Shown: one piece after another, positions 50,407 through 63,384 of the stretch
How positions within the stretch are numbered: the stretch's first letter is position 1
Layout of the letters: each line of letters begins with the position of its first letter
Source of the DNA: Dactylosporangium sp040605635
GTDB taxonomy: Bacteria; Actinomycetota; Actinomycetes; Mycobacteriales; Micromonosporaceae
NCBI RefSeq assembly: GCF_040605635.1
Contig: NZ_JBEXDG010000007.1
Span: forward strand, 1-64,000
Direction: 5' to 3'
DNA length: 64,000 nt
Position numbers and translations under genes: made by a program
Notes under the pieces: generated by a model
Databases searched by the model: none
Told to the model about the DNA's origin: nothing
Seen by the model: only the letters and a program-made list of their open reading frames with translations

Positions 50407-51507
50407 TCAGCGCTGGACTCTGGCGCCGCCGCCGCGGACGAGGGACTCGACCTCGGCGAGGCTGGCCATCGACGTGTCGCCCGGGGTGGTCATGGCGAGG
50501 GCGCCGTGGGCGGCGCCGTACTCGACTGCGGTGGCGATGCCCCCGTCGCGTTCGAGCAGGGCGAAGATCAGGCCCGAGGCGAAGCTGTCGCCGCCGCCGA
50601 CCCGGTCGAGGATCTCCAGCGCCGGCCGGTGCGTCGCCTCCGCGAACTCGCCGCCCGCCCAGGCCACCGCGCCCCAGTCGTTGACCGTGGCGCTGTGCAC
50701 GGCGCGCAGCGTGGTCGCGACCACCTGGAAGTTCGGGTACTCCTCGACGACCGCCGTGATCATCGACTTGAACTTGCCCGCGTCGAGGGCGCCCGCGTGG
50801 ATGTCGGTGTCCGGGACCGCGAAGCCGAGGCAGGCCGTGAAGTCCTCCTCGTTGCCGATCATCACGTCGACGAGGCCGGCGAGGCGGCGGTTCACCTCCT
50901 GGGCACGCGCCTTGCCGCCGACCGCCTTCCACAGCGACGGCCGGTAGTTGAGGTCGTAGGAGACGATCGTGCCGTGCCGGCGGGCGGCGGTCATCGCGGC
51001 CTCGACGGTCTCCGGTGCGGTCTGCGACAGCGCGGCGTAGATGCCGCCGGTGTGCAGCCACCGGACGCCGAGCGTGCCGAACAGGTGGTCCCAGTCGACG
51101 TCGTCGGGGCGCAGCTGGCCGGCCGCGGTGTGACCCCGGTCCGACGTGCCGACGGCGCCGCGCACCCCGAAGCCGCGCTCGGTGAAGTTGAGCCCGTTGC
51201 GCGCGGCGCGGCCGATCCCGTCATACGGCACCCAGCGGACCAGCGACGTGTCGACGCCGCCCTGCAGGATCAGATCCTCGATGAGGCGACCGATCTCGTT
51301 GTCGGCGAACGCGGTGACGACCGCGGTCCGCAGGCCGAAGCAGCGGCGCAGGCCGCGGGCGACGTTGTATTCCCCTCCGCCCTCCCACGCCTGGAAGGTG
51401 CGGGCGGTGCGGACCCGGCCGGCGCCGGGGTCGAGGCGCAGCATCACCTCGCCGAGCGAGACCAGGTCGTAGCGGCAGTCGGCGGCCGGGCGCGGCGTGA
51501 GGGTCAT
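50407..51507 (-). CDS. kdgK: 2-keto-3-deoxygluconate kinase (PfkB family)
   Basis: A 366-residue sugar kinase of the ribokinase/PfkB fold. N-terminal LVSLGEVMLRLDPG and AWEGGGEYNVARGLRRCFG hold substrate. The PfkB motif RVGGGDSFASGLIFALL near the C-terminus carries the catalytic Asp and anion hole. Pairing with the aldolase gene (ATGA overlap) supports 2-keto-3-deoxygluconate as substrate, giving KDPG, which the aldolase splits. The chain is somewhat longer than the usual 310-340 residues. Together the two genes would serve uronate or Entner-Doudoroff-type catabolism. Confidence 0.85.
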   Translation of the reverse strand: MTLTPRPAADCRYDLVSLGEVMLRLDPGAGRVRTARTFQAWEGGGEYNVARGLRRCFGLRTAVVTAFADNEIGRLIEDLILQGGVDTSLVRWVPYDGIGRAARNGLNFTERGFGVRGAVGTSDRGHTAAGQLRPDDVDWDHLFGTLGVRWLHTGGIYAALSQTAPETVEAAMTAARRHGTIVSYDLNYRPSLWKAVGGKARAQEVNRRLAGLVDVMIGNEEDFTACLGFAVPDTDIHAGALDAGKFKSMITAVVEEYPNFQVVATTLRAVHSATVNDWGAVAWAGGEFAEATHRPALEILDRVGGGDSFASGLIFALLERDGGIATAVEYGAAHGALAMTTPGDTSMASLAEVESLVRGGGARVQR

Positions 51508-52145
51508 CCGGCCACCTCCACCGCGGCGGCGGCCCGGGCGGTGACCTCGTCCCAGCGCCGCTCGGACAGCAGCTCGGGCGCGACGATCCAGCTGGCGCCG
51601 ACGGCGAGGACCGACGGCAGCGCCAGATAGCCGGGCATCACCTCGGGCGTGATGCCGCCCGTCGGGATGAACCGCACCCCGCGGAACGGCGCCGACAGCG
51701 CCTTGATCATCGGTGCGCCGCCGAGCTGCTGCGCCGGGAAGAACTTCACCAGGTCCAGGCCCGCGTCGAGGGCCATCTGGATCTCGGTGGCGGTGGCGAC
51801 GCCGGGCACGACGAGGACGCCGGCGTCCTGGCAGGCGGCGACGACCGCGGGCGCGAACCCGGGCGTCACCACGAACCTGGCGCCGGCGGCGATGGCGCGC
51901 TCCGCCTGCTGCGCGGTGAGCACCGTCCCGGCGCCGACGACGAGGTCGTCGCGGCCGGCGAGGGCCTCGATCGCGTCGAGTCCGGCGGCGGTGCGCAGGG
52001 TGATCTCGGCGGACCTCAGGCCGCCCTTGACCAGGGCGTCGCCGAGTGCGCCGGCGTGGGTGGCGTCCTCCAGGACGACGACCGGCACCACGCGACCTAT
52101 GGCGAGTTGTTCATCATTCTGAACGTCAGTCACGTGGGTGAACAT
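51504..52145 (-). CDS. eda: KDPG/KHG aldolase
   Basis: A 213-residue class I aldolase that cleaves 2-keto-3-deoxy-6-phosphogluconate into pyruvate and glyceraldehyde 3-phosphate. Family motifs: GRVVPVVVLED, GLRSAEITLRT (Glu45-type catalytic Glu), VGAGTVLTAQQ, FVVTPGFAP, and the Schiff-base Lys in DLVKFFPAQQLGG, then FIPTGGITPE. Start ATG 52145 or GTG 52133; neither has a ribosome-binding site, and CACTAT sits just upstream of the GTG as a possible leaderless -10. It overlaps the leader of the divergent IclR gene. Confidence 0.93.
   Translation of the reverse strand: MFTHVTDVQNDEQLAIGRVVPVVVLEDATHAGALGDALVKGGLRSAEITLRTAAGLDAIEALAGRDDLVVGAGTVLTAQQAERAIAAGARFVVTPGFAPAVVAACQDAGVLVVPGVATATEIQMALDAGLDLVKFFPAQQLGGAPMIKALSAPFRGVRFIPTGGITPEVMPGYLALPSVLAVGASWIVAPELLSERRWDEVTARAAAAVEVAG
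52109..52124. promoter_or_regulatory. Candidate IclR-type operator
   Basis: An inverted repeat GTTCA-TCATTC-TGAAC lies in the first codons of eda, close to both divergent starts. IclR regulators often bind 15-20 bp palindromes of this size next to their own gene. It is only a weak candidate. Confidence 0.35.
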
Positions 52146-52167
52146 AGTGGAAGCCGGGGCGGTTCGC

Positions 52168-52173
52168 TACAGT
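52168..52173 (+). promoter_or_regulatory. Leaderless -10 of the iclR gene
   Basis: TACAGT ends 6 bases before GTG 52180, with no ribosome-binding site between. This is the standard arrangement for leaderless actinobacterial transcripts and decides the start against an in-frame GTG at 52138. Confidence 0.6.
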
Positions 52174-52179
52174 GGCGCC

Positions 52180-52932
52180 GTGCAGTCCCCGGTCAAGTCT
52201 TCGGCGCGGACCCTTGACGTGCTCGAGGTCCTCGCCGGCGAGCCGCGCGCCTGGACGCTCGTCGACCTCGCCCGCGCCCTCGACATCCCGAAGAGCAGCC
52301 TGCACGGGCTGCTGCGGACGATGACCGCCCGCGGCTGGGTCCGCGCCGACGAGACCGGCACCCGTTTCCGGCTCGGGATGCGCGCCCTGCAGGTCGGCGC
52401 CGCCTATCTCGACGGCGACGACAGCGTCACGGTGCTGGCCGGCGTGCTGGACGAGCTGTCCCGGCGGCTGGGCGAGACCGTGCACCTGGGCCGGATCGAC
52501 GGCGACCGGATCGTGTATCTCGCGAAGCGCGACTCGACGCACCGGCTGCGGCTGTTCAGCGCCGTCGGCCGGCGGCTGCCCGCGCACGCGACGGCGCTGG
52601 GCAAGGCGCTGCTCGCCCAGCACACCGACGCGGATGTCGAGGCGATGCTGTCCTGGCCCCTGGAGCGGCTCACGCCGGGCACCCTCACCGACCGCGGCGA
52701 CCTGCGCCGGGCCCTCGCCGCGGTCCGCGAGACCGGTTACGCGGTCGACCGGGAGGAGAACGCGGAGGGCATCATGTGCTTCGCGATGGCGGTGCCGCTG
52801 ACGACGCCGGCCACCGACGCCGTCTCCGTGTCGGTGCCGACCACCCGGATGAGCGCCGACGTCGAGCGGCGCGTCGTGGACGCCCTCACCGACCTGGTCC
52901 GGCCGCTGGGTCAGGCCCGCAGCATGCTGTAG
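52180..52932 (+). CDS. IclR-family transcriptional regulator
   Basis: A 250-residue regulator. Winged helix at 5-65 (SSARTLDVLEVLAGEPRAWTLVDLARALDIPKSSLHGLLRTM) and an effector-binding IclR domain (GETVHLGRIDGDRIVYLAKRDS, SAVGRRLPAHATALGKALLA, GYAVDREENAEGIMCFAMAV). It is divergent from kdgK-eda and most likely represses them, answering to a keto-deoxy sugar acid. The last 22 bases overlap tail to tail with the lipoate ligase gene on the other strand. Confidence 0.92.
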   Translation: MQSPVKSSARTLDVLEVLAGEPRAWTLVDLARALDIPKSSLHGLLRTMTARGWVRADETGTRFRLGMRALQVGAAYLDGDDSVTVLAGVLDELSRRLGETVHLGRIDGDRIVYLAKRDSTHRLRLFSAVGRRLPAHATALGKALLAQHTDADVEAMLSWPLERLTPGTLTDRGDLRRALAAVRETGYAVDREENAEGIMCFAMAVPLTTPATDAVSVSVPTTRMSADVERRVVDALTDLVRPLGQARSML

Positions 52933-53570
52933 GCGTCCGTCAGGGCCGCGGTGAGCGCCCCGACGGTCAGACCGCCCTCGACGGCACCCACGGTGGCCGG
53001 GTCGAAGTCGTAGCCGAGCGCGGCGTACGCGGCCGTCAGCGGCGCCCGCAGCGCCTGCCCGCCGGTCACCTGGAACACGGAGCTGAACAGCCAGCCGTCC
53101 CTGGTGACACGCTGCGCGGAGCCGACGACCTTGACGGTCCCGCCGAGGTTGACGCTGTACTCACCGGGGCAGTACTCGCCCGGGACGGCGCCGATCCTGG
53201 CGTCCGCGCCGAGGCCGGTGAGCACGGCGACGTGCAGGGCCGCGAACCGCCGGAACCGTTCGACCGTGCCGAGGGACGCGCCGGGGGTGCGGCACACGTG
53301 GTCGACGACGACGCTGCCCCGGTGGTACAGCGCCAGGCTGCCGCCCTGGGGCCGGACCACCGGCGTGAACCCCGCCGCGCGGACCGCCTCCACGGCCGCC
53401 GCGTAGCCGGGCCGCAGCGTGTCGCGCCGGCTGAACGCCGCCGTCGGCGCGGGCGTGAAGATCCGCAGCAGCTCCGGCGCCGTGCCCTCGCGCAGCAGCC
53501 GCGGGCCGAGCTCGACGTCGGCCGCGGGACCGCCGGGCAGCGGCCCCGGGTCGAGCAGGACCGCGGTCAC
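52911..53570 (-). CDS. Lipoate-protein ligase-family protein
   Basis: A 219-residue BPL_LplA-like protein. Motifs: RPQGGSLALYHRGSVVVDHV for the substrate site, and LGGTVKVVGSAQRVTRDGWLFSSVFQV with the catalytic Lys (KVxGxAQR). It attaches lipoyl or octanoyl groups to carrier lysines. Being last in the dehydrogenase operon (GTGA overlap with E2), it probably serves the E2 lipoyl domain. LplA proper is longer and has a C-terminal domain; this short form may be an amidotransferase or need a partner. Confidence 0.85.
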   Translation of the reverse strand: MTAVLLDPGPLPGGPAADVELGPRLLREGTAPELLRIFTPAPTAAFSRRDTLRPGYAAAVEAVRAAGFTPVVRPQGGSLALYHRGSVVVDHVCRTPGASLGTVERFRRFAALHVAVLTGLGADARIGAVPGEYCPGEYSVNLGGTVKVVGSAQRVTRDGWLFSSVFQVTGGQALRAPLTAAYAALGYDFDPATVGAVEGGLTVGALTAALTDAYSMLRA

Positions 53571-54805
53571 AGCCTGGCGATGACGGAGGCCGGGTCCTCG
53601 ATGGCGTCGGCGACGCTGCGCATGAACCCGGCGGCGGTCCCGCCGTCGCACACGCGGTGGTCGAACACGAAGCTCATCTGCGCGATCTTCCGGACGCGGA
53701 TCTCGCCGTCGACGACCCACGGCCGGTCGATGATCCGGCCGAGGCCGAGGATCGCGACCTGCGGGTGGTTGATGATGGCGGCGCTGCCGTCGACCCGGAA
53801 CGCGCCGTAGTTGTTGAGCGTGAACGTCCCCGCCGCCAGCTCCGCCGCACCGGTGCGGCCCTCGCGGGCCCTGGCGGTGAGCGCGCGGATCTCCTCGTCG
53901 AGCTCCGCGGTGGTCATCGCGTCCGCGCCGGCGACGGCGGGGACGACGAGCCCGCGGGCGCCCTGCACGGCGATGCCGAGGTCGATCCGGTCGAACTCGA
54001 CGATCTCCTGCCGTGCGGTGTCCAGGCGCGCGTTGAACACCGGGTACTCGCGCAGGGCGGCGACCACGAACCGCGCCACGTAGGCGATCAGCCCGGGCCC
54101 GGCGGGGTTGCCCGCCCGCAGCTGCCACAGGGGCGTCGCGTCGACGTCGACCCAGACGGTCGCCTCGGGGATCTCCGCCCGGCTGCGGGTCAGCGCCGCC
54201 GCCACGGTCCTGCGGAAGCCGTTCAGCGCGGTGCGCCGCTCCCCCGGTACCGCGACGGTCGTGGCCCGCTCGACGTCGGCGCGGACGATGACGCCTCCGG
54301 CGCCGGTGCCGTCGACGGTGCGCAGGTCCACGCCCTTGGCGCGGGCGAGGTTGCGCACCAGCGGCGAGATCACCAGCGGGACCCGCCGGGCGGCGACGGC
54401 GGGGGACGCGGGCGCGGCGGGCCGGACGTTGGCGCGGGGCCTGCGGTGCCGGCCGGTGGCGGGGCCGCCGGAGGTGCCGTAGCCGATGAGGACGTTGCCC
54501 GATCCGGCCCGCTCCTCCTCCCGGTACGTCTCCCGTGCCGCGACCGCCGCGGGTGCCGCGGGTGCCCTGTCCTCGGCCGCGATCGAGATGAGGGGGCTGC
54601 CGACCTGGACGGTGGTGCCGGGGGCGGCGTGCAGGGTCTGGACCCGGCCCGCGTACGGCGACGGCACCTCGACGAGGGACTTCGCGGTCTCCACCTCGGC
54701 GATGCTCTGGTCGACGGCGACCGTGTCACCCTCCGCGACGAGCCACCGCACGACCTCCGCCTCGGTGAGCCCTTCGCCGAGGTCGGGCAGCAGGAACGTG
54801 GCCAT
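53567..54805 (-). CDS. Branched-chain 2-oxoacid dehydrogenase E2
   Basis: A 412-residue dihydrolipoyl acyltransferase. The lipoyl domain at 1-78 has Lys42 in VETAKS, the lipoate-bearing residue. A peripheral-subunit-binding segment (VISPLVRNLARAKGVDLRTVDGTGAGG, about 155-190) follows a Pro/Ala/Arg-rich linker. The catalytic domain ends in FDHRVCDGG (HRxxDG box). E2 forms the core of the complex converting branched-chain oxoacids into acyl-CoAs. Only one lipoyl domain is present, as in BCKDH and many actinobacterial E2s. No E3 gene is in the window, so the shared E3 must come from elsewhere. Confidence 0.93.
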   Translation of the reverse strand: MATFLLPDLGEGLTEAEVVRWLVAEGDTVAVDQSIAEVETAKSLVEVPSPYAGRVQTLHAAPGTTVQVGSPLISIAAEDRAPAAPAAVAARETYREEERAGSGNVLIGYGTSGGPATGRHRRPRANVRPAAPASPAVAARRVPLVISPLVRNLARAKGVDLRTVDGTGAGGVIVRADVERATTVAVPGERRTALNGFRRTVAAALTRSRAEIPEATVWVDVDATPLWQLRAGNPAGPGLIAYVARFVVAALREYPVFNARLDTARQEIVEFDRIDLGIAVQGARGLVVPAVAGADAMTTAELDEEIRALTARAREGRTGAAELAAGTFTLNNYGAFRVDGSAAIINHPQVAILGLGRIIDRPWVVDGEIRVRKIAQMSFVFDHRVCDGGTAAGFMRSVADAIEDPASVIARL

Positions 54806-55806
54806 CACTGCTCCCACTGCAGGTCGTCGACGGCGTCGAGGACCCGGTCGACGCCGGGCAGCTGGAAGTGCTCCAGCTTCGGCGGCGGGTACGGGATGTC
54901 GAACCCCCCGACGCGGCGGATCGGGGCGGCGAGGGCGTTGAAGCAGCGCTCCGTGACCCGGGCGACGATCTCCGCGGAGACCCCGGCGAACCCGGCGGCC
55001 TCGGCGACGACGACGGCCCGCCCGGTGGAGCGGACCGCGGCGCAGACGGTCTCGTCGTCGAACGGCACGATCGAGCGCACGTCGACCACCTGCAGGCTGC
55101 GGCCCTCCTGCGCGGCGGTCTCCGCGGCTTCGAGGGCGACCGGCACGGCGGGGCCGTAGGCGATGAGGGTGGCGTCGGTGCCGTCGCGGCGCACGACGGC
55201 CGTGCCGATGCCCGGCGCCCGGGACGGCAGCTCCACCTCCTCCTTGCTCCAGTAGAGCTTCTTCGGCTCGAGGAAGATCACCGGGTCGGGCGAGGCGATG
55301 GCGGCGCGCAGCAGCGCGTACGCGTCCGACGGCGTCGACGGGGCGAGCACGTGCAGGCCAGGCGTGTGCGCGTAGTAGGCCTCCGACGAGTCGCAGTGGT
55401 GCTCGACGCCGCCGATGCCGCCCGCGTACGGGACCCGGATGACCATCGGCAGCGCGACCCGTCCGCGGGTGCGGTTGCGCATCTTCGCGACGTGGCTGAC
55501 GATCTGCTCGAACGCCGGGTACGCGAACGCGTCGAACTGCATCTCGACGACGGGACGCATGCCGTTCATCGCCATGCCGACGGCCATGCCGACGATGCCG
55601 GACTCTGCGAGGGGCGTGTCGAAGCAGCGGGTCTCGCCGAAGTCGGCGGTGAGGCCGTCGGTGATGCGGAAGACGCCGCCGAGCGCGCCGACGTCCTCGC
55701 CGAACACGACGACCGTGGGGTCCTCGGCCATGGCGTCGCGCATCGCCCGGTTCAGTGCCTGGGCCATCGACAGCTTCATGTGCGTCGTCTCCCGCACGGC
55801 GGTCAT
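54805..55806 (-). CDS. Branched-chain 2-oxoacid dehydrogenase E1-beta
   Basis: A 333-residue transketolase-like beta subunit: FGEDVGALGGVFRITDGL, DTPLAESGIVGMAVGMAMNG, MQFDAFAYPAFEQIVSH and the C-terminal VVVAEAAGFAGVSAEIVARV. It completes the thiamine-diphosphate site with E1-alpha. The ATG overlaps the E1-alpha stop (ATGA), and its TGA overlaps the E2 ATG by one base. Confidence 0.95.
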   Translation of the reverse strand: MTAVRETTHMKLSMAQALNRAMRDAMAEDPTVVVFGEDVGALGGVFRITDGLTADFGETRCFDTPLAESGIVGMAVGMAMNGMRPVVEMQFDAFAYPAFEQIVSHVAKMRNRTRGRVALPMVIRVPYAGGIGGVEHHCDSSEAYYAHTPGLHVLAPSTPSDAYALLRAAIASPDPVIFLEPKKLYWSKEEVELPSRAPGIGTAVVRRDGTDATLIAYGPAVPVALEAAETAAQEGRSLQVVDVRSIVPFDDETVCAAVRSTGRAVVVAEAAGFAGVSAEIVARVTERCFNALAAPIRRVGGFDIPYPPPKLEHFQLPGVDRVLDAVDDLQWEQ

Positions 55807-56897
55807 CGGGGGGCTCCTTCTCGGCTGAGCTCGTCGGCGACCAGCGCCGCCTGCTCCCGCAGCTGCGGCGTCGGCGTGGCGTACACGTGCGCGAACAGGT
55901 CGGCGGGGTCGGGTTCGACGTCGCGGTTGAGGCCGTCGCGCAGGTGCGCGGCGACCCGCTCGGCCTCCTCCGTGAACGTCGTGAGCTGCTCGTCGCCGAT
56001 GAGGCCCCGGTCGAGCAGGTGGGCGCGCAGCCGGGTGATCGGGTCCCGCTCGACCCACGCCGCGACCTCGGCGTCGGCCCGGTAGCGGGTGGCGTCGTCG
56101 GCGTTGGTGTGCGCCTGCATCCGGTACGTGTGCGCCTCGACGAGCTGCGGGCCGCCACCGGTGCGGGCCCGCTCGACGGCGGCGCCGAGGACCGACAGCA
56201 GGGCGGCGACGTCGTTGCCGTCGACGCGTTCGCCGGGCACCCCGTAGCCGATGCCCTTGTGCGCGAGGGACGGCGCGGCGGTCTGCCGGGACAGCGGGAC
56301 ACTGATCGCGTATTCGTTGTTCTGGACGAAGAACACGACCGGCGCCCGGAACACGGCCGCGAAGTTGAGCGCCTCGTGGAAGTCGCCCTCGCTGGTGCCG
56401 CCGTCGCCGCACATGGCCATGACGACCGTCGGCTCGCCGCGCAGGCGGGCGGCGTGCGCGACCCCGACGGCGTGCGGCAGCTGCGTCGCCAGGGGCGTGG
56501 CGTGCGGGGCGACGTGGTGCTCGTACGGGTCGTAGCCGCAGTGCCAGTCGCCCTTGAGCAGGCTGAGCGCCTCGACGGGGTCGACGCCCCGGCCGACGGC
56601 GGCGACGGTGTCGCGGTACGTGGGGAAGAGCCAGTCGCCGTCGTCGAGGACCTGTGCCGCGGCGACCTGGCACGCCTCCTGCCCGTGCGACGACGGGTAC
56701 ACGGCGAGCCGCCCCTGCCGCACGAGCGCGTACGCCTGGTCGTTGAGCCGGCGCGCGGTGAGCAGCGCGCCCAGCGCCCTGACGAGGGCTCCGGCTTCGG
56801 GCATGGCGTAGGCCCCGGGGTCGAGGGCCCGGCCGCGCGCGTCGATGAGGGCGACCGGTTGGTCGCCCGGCAGCAGGTGACTCGGGTCACGCGTCAT
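55803..56897 (-). CDS. Branched-chain 2-oxoacid dehydrogenase E1-alpha
   Basis: A 364-residue TPP-binding subunit. TPP motif: GDGGTSEGDFHEALN ... VFFVQNNEYAI. Phosphorylation-loop-like YRMQAHTNADD follows the alpha-subunit pattern seen in pyruvate and branched-chain dehydrogenases. YPSSHGQEACQVAA is near the start of the cofactor domain. The conserved TPxxTQLPHAVGVA supports the branched-chain type. ATG 56897 has AGGA 8 bases upstream. It heads the operon, divergent from an Lrp regulator that should control it. Confidence 0.93.
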   Translation of the reverse strand: MTRDPSHLLPGDQPVALIDARGRALDPGAYAMPEAGALVRALGALLTARRLNDQAYALVRQGRLAVYPSSHGQEACQVAAAQVLDDGDWLFPTYRDTVAAVGRGVDPVEALSLLKGDWHCGYDPYEHHVAPHATPLATQLPHAVGVAHAARLRGEPTVVMAMCGDGGTSEGDFHEALNFAAVFRAPVVFFVQNNEYAISVPLSRQTAAPSLAHKGIGYGVPGERVDGNDVAALLSVLGAAVERARTGGGPQLVEAHTYRMQAHTNADDATRYRADAEVAAWVERDPITRLRAHLLDRGLIGDEQLTTFTEEAERVAAHLRDGLNRDVEPDPADLFAHVYATPTPQLREQAALVADELSREGAPR

Positions 56898-57028
56898 GCC
56901 GCAATCCTGGGCCCCGCGCCATTCGCGTTCCACTGTCGCGCACAAACCGAGAAGATGGAGTCGTTACCGCCGCCGTACGATGCCAAACGTCCAGACTTAA
57001 GGCTCGTTCAGGAAGGGGGCTTGGACAG

Positions 57029-57496
57029 GTGGCCGCCCCGCTCGACGACATCGACCGGCGCATCCTGGTGGAGCTCAGCCGGGACGGGCGCATGTCGATG
57101 CGCACCCTCGCCGAGCTGCTGCACATCTCCCGCGCGAACGCCTACGCCCGGGTGCAGCGGCTGCGGGACACGGACGTCATCCGCGGGTTCCGCGCCGACG
57201 TCGACCACGTGGCCGCCGGCATGGGCACGTCGGCGTACGTGACGGTCAACCTGCGCCAGGCCGAGTGGCGGGTGGTCGGCGAGCGGCTGCGCGCCCTGCC
57301 GGGCGTCGTGCACATCGCCCTCGTCGGCGGCGAGTTCGACGTGATCCTGCTCGTGCGCGCCAAGGACAACGCGGACCTGCGCCGCCTGGTCCTCGACGTC
57401 ATCCAGGGTATGCCGGGCGTGGTGAGCACCCGCACCCTGCTGGTCTTCGAGGAGTTCGAACCCCCGACGTCGGCGGCGATGTGGGAGCACCACTAG
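57029..57496 (+). CDS. Lrp/AsnC-family regulator (BkdR-like)
   Basis: A 155-residue regulator: helix-turn-helix (LDDIDRRILVELSRDGRMSMRTLAELLHISRANAYARVQRL) and an AsnC ligand domain (AYVTVNL ... GVVHIALVGGEFDVILLVRA). Divergent from the dehydrogenase operon, as BkdR is in Pseudomonas and Streptomyces, so a branched-chain amino acid is the likely ligand. GTG 57029 lies after GGGGG. The 131-base divergent gap contains TACGAT (56976-56981), a fair -10. Confidence 0.92.
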   Translation: MAAPLDDIDRRILVELSRDGRMSMRTLAELLHISRANAYARVQRLRDTDVIRGFRADVDHVAAGMGTSAYVTVNLRQAEWRVVGERLRALPGVVHIALVGGEFDVILLVRAKDNADLRRLVLDVIQGMPGVVSTRTLLVFEEFEPPTSAAMWEHH

Positions 57497-57554
57497 CCGG
57501 CGGAGACCGCACGACCACGCCGGGTCACCCTCCGTTCATTCGAGCGATACTTGA

Positions 57555-57568
57555 GTGACGCCGGTCAC
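57555..57568. promoter_or_regulatory. Palindrome and direct repeat upstream of the carboxylase
   Basis: GTGAC-GCCG-GTCAC is a perfect inverted repeat. Its right arm is part of GGTCACCCTCC (57563-57573), which recurs exactly 40 bp upstream (57523-57533). The 283-base gap (57497-57779) contains no gene, only these repeats and a TAGGAT (57602-57607) that could be a -10. A lipid-metabolism regulator is possible. Confidence 0.4.
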
Positions 57569-57779
57569 CCTCCTCCTAGGAGTTGGCGCAGCGTCTGTTT
57601 GTAGGATTCTGACAACGCGTGGGGTCCGGGATGCGTGAGGCGGCACAGTGGCGTACTCGGCGGTAATCACGCAGGGTGTAGCAAGGTGCAGGCGGCGCTC
57701 CGGGACCCGGACGTCGCCTGCTGTGTGTCGGCACGGCCGCTCTGCGGCGTGGGCCGTTGGTTCTTGGGAGGCTCAACCG

Positions 57780-63275
<5,496 letters not shown>

Positions 63276-63288
63276 TCCCTGCTCGCGT

Positions 63289-63335
63289 CCCAGCGGTGCG
63301 CCGGACCGGTTCGACGGGTCTGGCGCACCGATGGG
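63289..63335 (+). terminator. Terminator after the carboxylase gene
   Basis: Nineteen-base arms (63289-63307 and 63317-63335), two mismatches, around a 9-base loop, starting 13 bases past the stop. Confidence 0.75.
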
Positions 63336-63384
63336 ACCGGGGCCTCACATCCCCTTGCCCGGACGGGAGGGTTAGCCTCGGGTG

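Noticed and set aside
50407..51507. Fructokinase assignment for the PfkB protein
   Set aside because: Coupling to KDPG aldolase makes 2-keto-3-deoxygluconate the better substrate.
57648..57779. Upstream extension of the carboxylase frame
   Set aside because: The extra 44 residues match nothing at the start of biotin carboxylases, and GTG 57780 has a good ribosome-binding site.
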